From positions 1 through 31,885 of the IMG/VR virus record IMGVR_UViG_3300027782_003828: DNA of 31,885 nt; one strand, given 5' to 3'. Under the pieces are notes generated by a model. That model was not told where the DNA came from, searched no databases, and saw only the letters and a list, made by a program, of their open reading frames with translations. Both the position numbers and the translations under genes were made by a program. Positions 1-8,268 of the stretch are shown here, piece after piece. Each line of letters begins with the position of its first letter. The stretch's first letter is position 1. Source of the stretch: a virus.

Positions 1-41
1 AGAAGTACGGTGGACCACTGCCAGATTACTCTAAAAAATAA
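1..41 (+). CDS. 3' end of an upstream gene (partial)
   Basis: The frame starting at base 3 reads KYGGPLPDYSKK and stops at the TAA ending at 41; the other two forward frames give less protein-like peptides. Twelve residues are too few to name a family. The gene is co-directional with the amidohydrolase that follows, separated by about 75 bases that hold two copies of a 12-base motif and a TTAAATA box. Confidence 0.45.
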   Translation, partial: KYGGPLPDYSKK

Positions 42-57
42 AGAATCTTAAAATCCT

Positions 58-89
58 AATAGCGAGCCAATAACCCCAATAGCGAGCCA
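58..89 (+). repeat. Two tandem copies of AATAGCGAGCCA, 20-base period
   Basis: The 12-mer AATAGCGAGCCA occurs at 58-69 and again at 78-89, separated by ATAACCCC. Two more exact copies lie inside genes at 2514-2525 and 8738-8749, all on the plus strand. It is not palindromic. This pair lies between a gene stop and the promoter-like box of the amidohydrolase. Function unknown. Confidence 0.6.
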
Positions 90-101
90 CAACTACTTTA
101 C

Positions 102-108
102 TTAAATA
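102..108 (+). promoter_or_regulatory. Late-type promoter core TTAAATA
   Basis: TTAAATA lies 8 bases before the ATG at 117, with no Shine-Dalgarno between. It matches the TAAATA core recurring before many starts in this window and resembles the T4-like late consensus. There is no clear -35 box. Confidence 0.45.
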
Positions 109-116
109 ATATTGTT

Positions 117-1085
117 ATGATAATTGATTGCGATGCTCATCTTGCTACATTGAATTGTTTTGATCGTTTGAGTGATAGAGACTGGAGAGAATCTTATATA
201 AATGACAACCACGGAAACATAATTCCCATTGAACAACATATATCAGAAGCAAAAACTAAACTAGGTTTACAGAAACAAGTAATTAACTTTTTTGGAGGTT
301 CTGTGGGTTTAGGTTATTCAATTGCTCCAAGTCTAGCTAGAGAAATCATGCAGGTGTATAACAATCACATGATTGATGTGATGTCACACAGCGATAATTT
401 CTTTACTGCCACAGCCTGGTTATCTTTGCAGGATATCAATGCTTGTTTAGAAACAATGAAAAATATTCCAAATAAAAACTTTTTTGGATATTTCATAGAT
501 GATACTATACCATGGGGAAGTATTGAAGAAGTTAAACCAATTTTTCAACGAGCACACGATCAAAATATGCCAGTGTATATTCATATCTCTGGAGGCAAAG
601 CCATGCAAGGCAGATTCTTTAATTATAGATATACTAAAATTATGTCCACGATAAAACAAAGAGAATGGACAGCACAATGCAAGATAGATCCTGTGGATCA
701 ATTTCTTTTAATGTTAGTGAGTTTATTAGAATGCAATTGGTGGAATGATATGCCCAATTTAAAGATAGTGTTGGCTGAAAGAGGCATAGACTGGATCAAT
801 CCTCTACGAGCTTTTATGATAGAACAAGGCCGACCCGATCCTTTGCCACGTCTACAAAACAATTTTTGGTTTACCACAGAGCCAGAACATATTGATTTTA
901 AAAAGCACGGTGATCTAATAGGATGGGATCGTTTGCTATTTGCCACAGATCACGGACATGGTGGTATGGATTGTGGAGGATGGAACTATGGTCGAGATAT
1001 AGAAACAATTAAAAATTTAGGTCTAACACAAGAACAAATGGATCAATTAACGCACAAAAACTTCCAAAAGATTATTCAACGATAA
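117..1085 (+). CDS. Amidohydrolase-2 family metal-dependent hydrolase
   Basis: A 322-residue protein with the TIM-barrel amidohydrolase-2 layout (ACMSD-like decarboxylases and hydrolases). Visible blocks are an N-terminal IIDCDAHL (Asp4, Asp6, His8), YIHISGG (His156), PNLKIVLAERGIDW (about 214-226), which matches the family's strand-7 motif, and LLFATDHGH (Asp278), which matches the usual SDYPH block. The family acts on C-N or C-C bonds of small metabolites, often using Zn. The classic HxH at the N terminus is reduced to DxH, as in several family branches. It ends one base before the convergent radical SAM gene. A role in making or trimming the product of the aminotransferase/amidinotransferase operon is inferred from position; the substrate cannot be read. 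Confidence 0.75.
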   Translation: MIIDCDAHLATLNCFDRLSDRDWRESYINDNHGNIIPIEQHISEAKTKLGLQKQVINFFGGSVGLGYSIAPSLAREIMQVYNNHMIDVMSHSDNFFTATAWLSLQDINACLETMKNIPNKNFFGYFIDDTIPWGSIEEVKPIFQRAHDQNMPVYIHISGGKAMQGRFFNYRYTKIMSTIKQREWTAQCKIDPVDQFLLMLVSLLECNWWNDMPNLKIVLAERGIDWINPLRAFMIEQGRPDPLPRLQNNFWFTTEPEHIDFKKHGDLIGWDRLLFATDHGHGGMDCGGWNYGRDIETIKNLGLTQEQMDQLTHKNFQKIIQR

Positions 1086-1925
1086 TCATTTATATTCCAC
1101 ATTCTTTCTATGATCTATAACGGATTCTAAATCATTCTCTGATGGACATTGTCTACAGATAGAGTGTGGTTTACCAAAGTTATTGATAAACTGTTCTAGC
1201 TCTTGTTCTGAACAATCTGATGATAAACCGTTGGTGATATAATTTTTCCAAAGATCCGTATGAGTATTCTTTTGTTTCTCCAGCATCGGGGGAGTCAAGG
1301 CCGCTGTACCACACTTGAATAGATTACCGTTAAACAATAGAGGACATCGTTTTTGTACGCAAAGAGCAAATGCTTCTCGAGGATCATTGTCATGTGGTAG
1401 CATATCGTTATAAGGGCCACGGAATGTTTTAAAGAATCTCTCTGGACAGTTTATTTGAAACTTAAATTCATTATCAGTACTCCATCGATTGATATTGAAT
1501 TCAGTGACTGGACGCCAATCAAAACGATTCATTATGTATTTTACCATACGATTTATTCTATCATCTTCCACATGGACACTGATCTTAAGAACACTATGTC
1601 CCAGCTCATACAACATATCTATGATGTCTATGTGTTTTTCCAATAGCAACCCATTGGTCACAAATCTTATTTGAGCATCGGGAAGTGTTTCTCTTATGCC
1701 CAATAACCAATCTCTTATGCGAGGATGTATCAATGGTTCTCCACCCATTAATCCTATGGCTTCTATGTTTAGTCTCTGAGACCAATTGATTAACCATTGC
1801 CGATTGGTCTCCCAATCTGAATAATCACCCTGATGTTTGAGATCACTGAATGTGGTACAACCATGACAGCTTAAATTGCAAGAACGCAACATCATTACTT
1901 CTAAGAAAGGAAGATTAAGTTTCAT
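1086..1925 (-). CDS. Radical SAM protein with C-terminal cysteine clusters
   Basis: A 279-residue protein with the radical SAM signature CNLSCHGC (Cys16, Cys20, Cys23), which binds the 4Fe-4S cluster that cleaves S-adenosylmethionine, and the SAM-contacting MGGEP at 60-64. The C-terminal third has further cysteines (CVQKRC, FKCG, CRQC) resembling a SPASM- or twitch-type auxiliary cluster region, common in enzymes that modify peptides or sugars. It is the last gene of the minus-strand operon, and its start overlaps the stop of the TEK-motif gene by 4 bases, suggesting translational coupling. Substrate unknown; modification of a sugar or peptide made by the operon is an inference. Confidence 0.8.
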   Translation of the reverse strand: MKLNLPFLEVMMLRSCNLSCHGCTTFSDLKHQGDYSDWETNRQWLINWSQRLNIEAIGLMGGEPLIHPRIRDWLLGIRETLPDAQIRFVTNGLLLEKHIDIIDMLYELGHSVLKISVHVEDDRINRMVKYIMNRFDWRPVTEFNINRWSTDNEFKFQINCPERFFKTFRGPYNDMLPHDNDPREAFALCVQKRCPLLFNGNLFKCGTAALTPPMLEKQKNTHTDLWKNYITNGLSSDCSEQELEQFINNFGKPHSICRQCPSENDLESVIDHRKNVEYK

Positions 1926-2938
1926 TGACTATTACCTATTCCAAAACATTTCTTTACAGCATCAGCATCTATACTGTTATAAAGTTTATGATTGTGTTCT
2001 AATACGGGCAACATCCTATTATATAAATTTTTTAATTGATCTGCTGGCATTTTAGATATTTTCTCTATTATATCTGACATCATCTGACATCTTAGAGCTC
2101 CTTCTGCTCCATCATATGACTCACTCCAAAACTTATCAAAAGTTTGAAAGCCAATTTGTCGTAAATGTTTTAGAGTATTTTTTGCACCAAACATTAAGAA
2201 CGGTGTTTTAGTTGCAAGAGGTCTTGCTGTTTTCTCACTAAGAAAGAATAGATTACCAGTAAAATAGGTTTCAGTAACTATGTCTACAAAAAACTTATTA
2301 TAAGAATCTAATAAATCATTCGCCAAATGATCATTACAATCACTCGAGAGAACTTGTATAGGTAAATCCGCAATCAGTTTATTAATTTGATTAAAATATT
2401 TTTTATCTAAAAAGTTAAAAAAGAACTGTTCTATATCCATATTAGAAACGTGGGTAGAATTAGACAGGTCTCTCCTGTAAGAGTAAAGACTTTTATCTTT
2501 ATATCTATCATGCAATAGCGAGCCAAAGAACAATCGTGGATAGGTACTGTGTTGTATAAAAGAACCAAAATGATATTTTAACTCTTTGTTGAAGTTTTTA
2601 ATTTTATTCTGAAAAGTAAAAAAAAGATTCCCACTTCCATTCTTAAAATTATAAACTATATTAGGTAAAAGACTTTTATCTTCTATAAGATTAGAAGTGG
2701 TATAGATAATTTTATTCTTATTGTAATTAAACTTTTGGCAACACTTTTCTATTAAAGATAATAGATTAATATCTTGCTTGTATCCTATGGATCGGAGACA
2801 CGGTCCTTCAAACTCATTGTCTAATACAATATCCTGTTGTTGACTCATAGACTCACACATCTCAATCACAAGATCGTTTAGATTGTATATGATACCATCA
2901 CTGGACCAAATTCTTAGAGTCTTAGGAGAAGTAGTCAT
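1922..2938 (-). CDS. TEK-motif glycosyltransferase-like protein, paralogue A
   Basis: A 338-residue protein, one of five paralogues in the window. The shared C-terminal block runs from VTET (about 221-224) through FLSEK (Glu235, Lys236), RPL, TPFLMFG and GFQTFD to ESYD and a closing LEHN motif. The spacing of the acidic ET and the (S/T)EK resembles the donor-binding end of GT10 fucosyltransferases (ENS...YITEK...PVV.G). That relation is inferred from motif shape. Outside this block it most resembles paralogue B (the RYKDKSL and DLP stretches). It overlaps the amidinotransferase by 17 bases and the radical SAM gene by 4. A copy of AATAGCGAGCCA lies inside it on the antisense strand. Confidence 0.6.
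   Translation of the reverse strand: MTTSPKTLRIWSSDGIIYNLNDLVIEMCESMSQQQDIVLDNEFEGPCLRSIGYKQDINLLSLIEKCCQKFNYNKNKIIYTTSNLIEDKSLLPNIVYNFKNGSGNLFFTFQNKIKNFNKELKYHFGSFIQHSTYPRLFFGSLLHDRYKDKSLYSYRRDLSNSTHVSNMDIEQFFFNFLDKKYFNQINKLIADLPIQVLSSDCNDHLANDLLDSYNKFFVDIVTETYFTGNLFFLSEKTARPLATKTPFLMFGAKNTLKHLRQIGFQTFDKFWSESYDGAEGALRCQMMSDIIEKISKMPADQLKNLYNRMLPVLEHNHKLYNSIDADAVKKCFGIGNSQ
2514..2525 (+). repeat. AATAGCGAGCCA, third dispersed copy
   Basis: An exact copy of the 12-mer found at 58 and 78, here preceded by C as in copies 2 and 4. It lies antisense within TEK-motif paralogue A, where it encodes part of a Gly-Ser-Leu-Leu stretch. The aligned paralogue B reads Ser-Ala-Leu-Leu, so the site falls in natural coding sequence, not an obvious insertion. 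Confidence 0.55.
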
Positions 2939-3989
2939 GCTGTTCGCCTTCTCGATATAGATCCTGTGTTAGACAATGCACACCTCCATCCCAAAACCAA
3001 CGATGTCTCTGTGTACATATCACAGGTTCTATCTTATGTTTCTTTAAAAAATTAAAAACTTTTTCGTTATAACTGTTGACCAATACCAGCTCTGGATTGA
3101 TGGACAGCATGTTGACTTCAAACACAGTCTCTTCACAGTAGCCCACCCAATTGCCCAACCAGCTCTCCACATAATTGATCAGTTCATCATTGTGTTCCTC
3201 GCCTTGTATCCACCATTTGCCACCCACTTTCTTCTTCATGGTACGGAAAGGACTCAGCTGATCCCAATACTTGTCTTCTAAATAAAGTATATCCCAACCT
3301 GGAAACTTCTCTGAATAGTTCTGTAGATCGTGTAGAGTGACTATCACTCCTGGTTTTAGAATACACCAAGTGGCATCGCCATGTCCACCCATCTCTTCTG
3401 TGGCTTGTATATTAACTCGAAATCCCTGTGACTCCCACAGTTGCTTGTGATGCCGTATAATGGGAGAGTCTTTCCAACCTGGCGTGTTGGTACCCCAAAA
3501 TATATCTCGACCCAATAGATGTATGAATGATGTACTCAATAATCTCTGTTGATCTGGTATGTTGTTTTGGTCTATGTTTAATTCATAAGTGAAGCTGGGA
3601 TCAGTGTAATCCATGTATCGTTCAGGATAGTACATTTTATCGCTGTCAATGTTGGCAAAGATATAATGATACTCTGGCAAGTTGTTGGCCACAAAACATC
3701 CTTCTCCTACCACAGCCATGTCGTCACGAGTTTGTTGCGGAGGCTTTCTACGATAGGTAGATAGATCATCCGCAGTCTCGCTCATGTTGGGACGATGTAC
3801 CTCTACTCCAAACTTCTTTAGAGTATTGGATAAGTTTTCCAAATCCTCTTTGGTTTCATCTATAACTCTTGCCAATGGAGATAATACTTTATCTTCCTTG
3901 ATGTGTTTAAACTTCTCAATAGGAAACACATCTCCCACAATGGCAGTCTTTAATGGATCAAATGTGCAATAACCTTTTATTGGAATCAT
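2922..3989 (-). CDS. Amidinotransferase family protein, divergent copy
   Basis: A 355-residue member of the glycine/inosamine-phosphate amidinotransferase family (arginine deiminase fold), which moves an amidino group from arginine to an amine through a cysteine intermediate. It shows GGHGDATW (His203, Asp205), matching the HIDAT block, and GGVHCLTQD with the presumed catalytic Cys339 near the C terminus. The FDAAD block of glycine amidinotransferase is not conserved: when GRDIF (160-164) is used as anchor, Ser152 falls where the catalytic Asp is expected. Activity may therefore be altered. It is the second gene of the operon; its start overlaps the aminotransferase by 4 bases, consistent with the aminotransferase supplying the acceptor amine. 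Confidence 0.75.
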   Translation of the reverse strand: MIPIKGYCTFDPLKTAIVGDVFPIEKFKHIKEDKVLSPLARVIDETKEDLENLSNTLKKFGVEVHRPNMSETADDLSTYRRKPPQQTRDDMAVVGEGCFVANNLPEYHYIFANIDSDKMYYPERYMDYTDPSFTYELNIDQNNIPDQQRLLSTSFIHLLGRDIFWGTNTPGWKDSPIIRHHKQLWESQGFRVNIQATEEMGGHGDATWCILKPGVIVTLHDLQNYSEKFPGWDILYLEDKYWDQLSPFRTMKKKVGGKWWIQGEEHNDELINYVESWLGNWVGYCEETVFEVNMLSINPELVLVNSYNEKVFNFLKKHKIEPVICTQRHRWFWDGGVHCLTQDLYREGEQHDYFS

Positions 3990-4582
3990 ACGAATTTTAA
4001 TTCTCTACAATCTGGATAGGGTTTATATTCTGGAGCAAACTGTCCTCTCTCTTGATACTCTTGTAATTTTGTCATAGCAGACTCTGCTTCTTCAATCCTC
4101 ATCATGTAATGATATCCCTGTTCAAATGTCTCTTGCTCTTCCCACCTAGCGACTGACAAGTCTCTGCCATCATTGCTCATTTGTTTTAATCTTTTATAAT
4201 GTTCCTCATTGTCTAATAATACAGCACCACCACGAGTGTTGTCTAATGGTTTGCCTGGACCAAAACTTAGGCATTGGTATTGTCCTGTATGATACATGCC
4301 TGGCCTCAGCATACGAGCACTATCCCATATGGGTGTTTCCTTAAAACGATATTCTCCTAGCCACATATAAAAATTCAAATCATAATTCACTCCCAGCAAT
4401 CGTAGAGTTTGTGGCACAGACAGATAGGTATGAGCAGGCAGAGAGCAAGCCTTTATGTCCAGTAATCTAAAACACAGCTCAATAGCATGAGTACAGCAAT
4501 CGGTGGCTACCACATAAGGTGCTCCTGTGAATTCAGCTAGAGCTTGTTCAAATTTGGTAATTGTATCGTAATTTTTTGTCAT
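3986..4582 (-). CDS. Compact DegT/DnrJ/EryC1/StrS-type aminotransferase
   Basis: A PLP-dependent sugar or cyclitol aminotransferase-like protein of only 198 residues, against roughly 370-400 in the family. It keeps the N-terminal FEQALAEFTGAPYVVATD block, the IWDSAR block (Asp87, expected at the PLP ring nitrogen) and GPGKPLDNTRGG, whose Lys111 is the expected Schiff-base lysine. The segment between the cofactor-binding N terminus and the Asp block is shortened, and most of the C-terminal small domain is missing. No stop or frameshift explains this, and the next gene starts inside its last codons, so it looks like a genuinely reduced form. First gene of the operon with amidinotransferase, TEK-motif and radical SAM genes. 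Activity without the small domain is uncertain. Confidence 0.7.
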   Translation of the reverse strand: MTKNYDTITKFEQALAEFTGAPYVVATDCCTHAIELCFRLLDIKACSLPAHTYLSVPQTLRLLGVNYDLNFYMWLGEYRFKETPIWDSARMLRPGMYHTGQYQCLSFGPGKPLDNTRGGAVLLDNEEHYKRLKQMSNDGRDLSVARWEEQETFEQGYHYMMRIEEAESAMTKLQEYQERGQFAPEYKPYPDCRELKFV

Positions 4583-4598
4583 TGGATAATTAACTGTG

Positions 4599-4606
4599 TA
4601 TTTAAT
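4599..4606 (-). promoter_or_regulatory. Possible promoter core for the aminotransferase operon
   Basis: The minus strand reads ATTAAATA here, 16 bases before the aminotransferase ATG. It sits between divergent genes whose starts are only about 25 bases apart. No -35 match is evident. Confidence 0.35.
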
Positions 4607-4607
4607 T

Positions 4608-5090
4608 ATGCCAGTATTACAGACAGGAAACCTTGGTATTGAAGTTGGTGTGGATTTTCATAATCTACCGTATCGTCGTAAACCCGATGCGGTTATTGAC
4701 AACATGAAAAATCCAGCAGTGCTGGGAGAAATGTTTGCAGACATGGACAACAATGGCACTTACAATTTTGATTACCTAAACACGCAAGGATGGAACAACA
4801 TGGCTTGGTGCTTCTACAGATTGAATCCTGGCTGTGTGGTGCCGAAGCATGTGGATCATTTTATCAACTATATGAAGTATTACAAAATAGAGGATCGATC
4901 CAAGATAGTTAGAATGTTGGTATTCCTAGAAGATTGGAAATCTGGACATTATTTTGAAGCAGATAATCAAAGTTTCACACACTGGCAAGCCATGGACTAT
5001 GTTATGTGGAGTAATGATACTCCTCACCTGGGTGGCAATCTAGGCGATGAGGTAAGATACACTGTGCAGATCACAGGCACAATCAATTAA
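4608..5090 (+). CDS. Fe(II)/2-oxoglutarate dioxygenase-like (Asp/Asn hydroxylase-like)
   Basis: A 160-residue double-stranded beta-helix protein with the iron-binding triad HVD (His81, Asp83) and a distal His140 in NDTPHLGGN, followed by Arg150 in VRYTVQITG, the usual 2-oxoglutarate anchor. The layout resembles aspartyl/asparaginyl beta-hydroxylase and cupin-8-like oxygenases. I start at the ATG at 4608; an in-frame GTG at 4596 would add four residues. The stop abuts the end of the convergent TEK-motif gene. A distant paralogue lies at 20696-21397. These enzymes hydroxylate protein side chains or small molecules; the substrate is not readable. Confidence 0.65.
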   Translation: MPVLQTGNLGIEVGVDFHNLPYRRKPDAVIDNMKNPAVLGEMFADMDNNGTYNFDYLNTQGWNNMAWCFYRLNPGCVVPKHVDHFINYMKYYKIEDRSKIVRMLVFLEDWKSGHYFEADNQSFTHWQAMDYVMWSNDTPHLGGNLGDEVRYTVQITGTIN

Positions 5091-6212
5091 TTATTTTTTA
5101 AATTTTCTTCTCTCAGTGTTCCAACTGGGCCAAACCCAGTTGTCTGGTTGTACTCCCCAATAGAAAGCATCATAGGAATAGGCACCGTAATCTATTTGAT
5201 GTTCTGTAGCTCGATGTGCAGACTCTAATATCTGCTCATTTTCTTGCACTAAATTTTGATAGTTAGATTGACATTTTTTAAATACAAGCACAGGATCACT
5301 GTCTAACAATGCTTGGCAATTTTTTTCTATGTGTGGCCAGTTCTCTCTTAATTTTTGTGGAGTACTGATATCCAGTTGATCATATTCAGGATAAGGTAAA
5401 AACTCTTGAAAGCAATCATATCCTCGATCCTTTAAGTGTTTTAATGTGCCTGGTTGACTTAAAATTATAAACGGGTGATGATTAAAGATTGTTCTAAAAG
5501 TCTTCTCTGTACAAAAATTGTATTCCCAATCCCATTTTACTTTGGTCTCTGGAACTAAACTGAGTTGATGTGTTTGATAAATTGAATGATCATACGGCAC
5601 ACCTGCCATGTGGAATGCTCCTATGTTGCTCTCTCCGTTGGTTACTTGAGCATGATCTGGACTGCCTTGATATTTGTTCACTAATTCTAATATTCTATTC
5701 TCTGATAAATCACACACACCTGTGGCATGTTTCATATCCATGTTGTTGTTCCAGAACAGGCTAGCCGTAAATTTTAATTCACTCTTATCTAAAAGGTCCA
5801 ATACAGGCAGTCTATTGGTGCTAAGAGGTTTTCCTGTTAAGAATAAAATCTTTTTGTTTTGAGCAGTTATTTCTGTGTTATATTTTTGCTCATTGACTTT
5901 GTGATAGAATGCTTGACTCTGTATATTATTATCACAAAACACTATAGGAAATCTCTCCCATTTAGAATCTGGTGGTCTTTTCACTCCTAAATTTAAAAAT
6001 AAACCGATATTTTTATAATTTCTAATACCACACCAATCAATCCAAGCATCCACAGCACGACCGCTGACATCGTTGGTGTGTTCCAACCAAATAAAATTGT
6101 TTGGATTTTCAAATAACAATCTCACTCTATCGTTGAGTTCTTGGTTAGGAAATCCTTTGCAAGAGTCTGGTACTAAATGTTGTACTCGTATGATATGATG
6201 TTTATAACTCAT
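5091..6212 (-). CDS. TEK-motif glycosyltransferase-like protein, paralogue C
   Basis: A 373-residue protein, the most divergent of the five TEK-motif paralogues. It retains PET (221-223), FCTEK (Glu236, Lys237), HPFIILSQPG, LKHLKDRGYDCF and a closing acidic/aromatic region. A middle stretch with KKILFLTGKPLSTNR (about 120-134) resembles the Rossmann-like segment expected before the donor-binding half of a GT-B fold. Its first base is the last base of paralogue B, a 1-base overlap, so the two are probably co-translated. Glycosyltransferase identity is inferred from the motif pattern; an acceptor cannot be suggested. Confidence 0.55.
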   Translation of the reverse strand: MSYKHHIIRVQHLVPDSCKGFPNQELNDRVRLLFENPNNFIWLEHTNDVSGRAVDAWIDWCGIRNYKNIGLFLNLGVKRPPDSKWERFPIVFCDNNIQSQAFYHKVNEQKYNTEITAQNKKILFLTGKPLSTNRLPVLDLLDKSELKFTASLFWNNNMDMKHATGVCDLSENRILELVNKYQGSPDHAQVTNGESNIGAFHMAGVPYDHSIYQTHQLSLVPETKVKWDWEYNFCTEKTFRTIFNHHPFIILSQPGTLKHLKDRGYDCFQEFLPYPEYDQLDISTPQKLRENWPHIEKNCQALLDSDPVLVFKKCQSNYQNLVQENEQILESAHRATEHQIDYGAYSYDAFYWGVQPDNWVWPSWNTERRKFKK

Positions 6213-7216
6213 TATAGATATGTCCTGTTTATTTTTAAAAGAGTTATATCAGCATATACTCTTTTATTGTGTTCTAATGTATCTTCTATATTTTTTAATA
6301 TAGTATTCATTTCTGTTAAAGAGAATTGAGATATTGTATCTAATAATTTTTCCATGTGATGTAGTCTATCCGCTCCTTCGTGATTGTCATAGTCTTCATC
6401 CCAAATATCATTAAAAGTTTTAAATCCCAGTCTTCTTAAATTCTGCAGATAGTTTCGTGGACCAAACACAACAAATGGTGTACCTGTTAATAATGGTCTT
6501 GCCATCTTCTCAGTGAGGTAAAATGTTCGACCTTGGTGCATGGTTTCGCACACCACATCAAGAAATATTTCATCATAGCGATCAATAAAATCATAAGCAC
6601 GATCATAATTGATCCAACCTGTGTTGTTATTGTTTAATCTATCTTCTTCACAGAGATGCATAGGTAAATGATTTACAAAATTTGTTATTTGTTCTAATAA
6701 CTCTCTCTTACAGAATCTAGCCATGTTAGATAATAACTCATCAATGTGTAGATTGGCCGGTTGTTTGGGGTCTTTAAGATGTTGCCAAAAACTTATTAAT
6801 GAATCATCTCTGTATCTATTAAACAATAGAGCAGATAGGTAGAGTCGATGCCACGTGGCTCTGCCAACGAATATACCAAATTTGCTCTTTATATTTTTAA
6901 TTCCTTTATAACTTATTTTTGTACCATATTCAAAAGGATAAACTCCTGGAACAATTTTTATATTTGGCCACACACTCTTATCCTGTATCATGTTTTCAGT
7001 CATGAGTGATATAGATTCTTTCTTCAATGATTGCTCTGTGCAAAACTTCTCTAAAAAATTTAAAAAACCAATATCGTCTACTCTAACACACTCTAGAGCA
7101 GGAGCATCCTCCAATTGTAGATGGATAGTGGACTGTTCTCTGTTGGTTAGTAGATAAGACAGCAGATCTGTTGTGTTAACCACCGAGCCCTCCACTACTT
7201 TGACTGAGAATTGCAT
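6212..7216 (-). CDS. TEK-motif glycosyltransferase-like protein, paralogue B
   Basis: A 334-residue protein closest to paralogue A. It carries CET (223-225), FYLTEK (Glu236, Lys237), ARPLLTGTPFVVFGPRN, LGFKTF, DEDYD and a terminal LEHNKRVY. The N-terminal half also aligns with A (RYRDDSL, HIDELL, NHLP), so A and B are full-length paralogues rather than proteins sharing one domain. A TTAAATA box lies 6 bases before its ATG with no Shine-Dalgarno. It heads a two-gene minus-strand unit with paralogue C and is divergent from the second amidinotransferase. Confidence 0.6.
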   Translation of the reverse strand: MQFSVKVVEGSVVNTTDLLSYLLTNREQSTIHLQLEDAPALECVRVDDIGFLNFLEKFCTEQSLKKESISLMTENMIQDKSVWPNIKIVPGVYPFEYGTKISYKGIKNIKSKFGIFVGRATWHRLYLSALLFNRYRDDSLISFWQHLKDPKQPANLHIDELLSNMARFCKRELLEQITNFVNHLPMHLCEEDRLNNNNTGWINYDRAYDFIDRYDEIFLDVVCETMHQGRTFYLTEKMARPLLTGTPFVVFGPRNYLQNLRRLGFKTFNDIWDEDYDNHEGADRLHHMEKLLDTISQFSLTEMNTILKNIEDTLEHNKRVYADITLLKINRTYL

Positions 7217-7222
7217 GGAAAT

Positions 7223-7229
7223 TATTTAA
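7223..7229 (-). promoter_or_regulatory. Late-type promoter core TTAAATA
   Basis: The minus strand reads TTAAATA, 6 bases before the ATG of TEK-motif paralogue B. There is no Shine-Dalgarno. It is paired with a divergent box at 7247-7254. Confidence 0.5.
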
Positions 7230-7246
7230 CAAACAAAAATCAAAGG

Positions 7247-7254
7247 TTTAAATA
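7247..7254 (+). promoter_or_regulatory. Late-type promoter core TTTAAATA
   Basis: TTTAAATA lies 6 bases before the ATG at 7261, with no Shine-Dalgarno. With the box at 7223-7229 it forms a back-to-back divergent pair inside 44 bases. Confidence 0.5.
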
Positions 7255-7260
7255 AAAACA

Positions 7261-8268
7261 ATGAAAGTCTTTACCAAAAACGAGTATGGTCGTCTAAAAT
7301 CAGTGATAGTGGGTCGAGCAGATCATGCCAATTGGCCCAAAGGAGATATATTCTTTGATAGAATGCTGTCACTGAGTACCTACCCAGGTTCTCTCAAAAT
7401 AGGACCAGTAGCAGACAAAGTGATTGAAGAAACTCGCGAAGACCTATTCGCATTCATAGACCTATTAAAAGAAAATGGAGTATCAGTGCATAGACCCGAA
7501 ATAATGGATTGGAGAAGAACCACAGCATCGCTGGATCATGTCACCACAGGCATGCACAGTTACAGTGCTAGAGACCTTCTACTGTCTGTGGGTAATATGA
7601 TTATTGAATGTCCTACTCCTTTTATCAGCCGACAGAATGAAACACGAGCTTACCATGTGATAAAAAATGAAGCCATAAAAGATGGCTGTCGTTGGATGGC
7701 CGCACCACGAGCTGTGATGGAGACAGCTGAATGTGTGGTAAAAGATAGCAGAATGAATCTCACAGAACGATATCCAATTTTTGATGCTGCCAATGTGTTA
7801 AAGTTTAATGACAAATTATTATATCTAGTTTCCGGCACAGCCAATCATGCAGGCGCAGAATGGTTACAAAAAATAGTGGGCACAGAGTTTGAAGTGATCA
7901 AATGGGAGGGTGTTTATGCTTTCGCTCACATAGATTCCACTCTAACATCTCTAAATGCAGATACTATATTGGTCAATGCTGAGCGAGTCAAAGAAGACAC
8001 TCTACCTAAGTTTTTAAGATCACACAAAAAGATCTGGTTTTCAAAATGCACAGAAAGAAAGTTTCACAAGTTTCCTTATGCCAGTAAATGGATAGGAATG
8101 AATATACTTTCTATAGATCCAGAAACAGTTATAATAGATCCAGCACAAACATTTTTAAAAAAACAATTACAAGAAGCAGGATTCCGAGTATTAGAATCAG
8201 AGCTAAGACACAGTCGTACACTGGGCGGTGGACATCATTGTATAACCTGTGATTTGGAGAGAGAATGA
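7261..8268 (+). CDS. Glycine/inosamine-type amidinotransferase
   Basis: A 335-residue amidinotransferase with all three expected active-site blocks: IFDAAN (Asp175), AHIDST (His223, Asp225) and GGGHHCITCDL (Cys327). These match human glycine amidinotransferase and StrB-type inosamine-phosphate amidinotransferases, which transfer the amidino group of arginine to a primary amine. Length is slightly short of family members. This copy looks catalytically complete, unlike the one at 2922-3989. Its stop overlaps the start of the sugar dehydrogenase by 4 bases (ATGA), so the two are probably coupled. The acceptor could be an amino sugar, a cyclitol or an amino acid; the sequence does not decide. Confidence 0.85.
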   Translation: MKVFTKNEYGRLKSVIVGRADHANWPKGDIFFDRMLSLSTYPGSLKIGPVADKVIEETREDLFAFIDLLKENGVSVHRPEIMDWRRTTASLDHVTTGMHSYSARDLLLSVGNMIIECPTPFISRQNETRAYHVIKNEAIKDGCRWMAAPRAVMETAECVVKDSRMNLTERYPIFDAANVLKFNDKLLYLVSGTANHAGAEWLQKIVGTEFEVIKWEGVYAFAHIDSTLTSLNADTILVNAERVKEDTLPKFLRSHKKIWFSKCTERKFHKFPYASKWIGMNILSIDPETVIIDPAQTFLKKQLQEAGFRVLESELRHSRTLGGGHHCITCDLERE

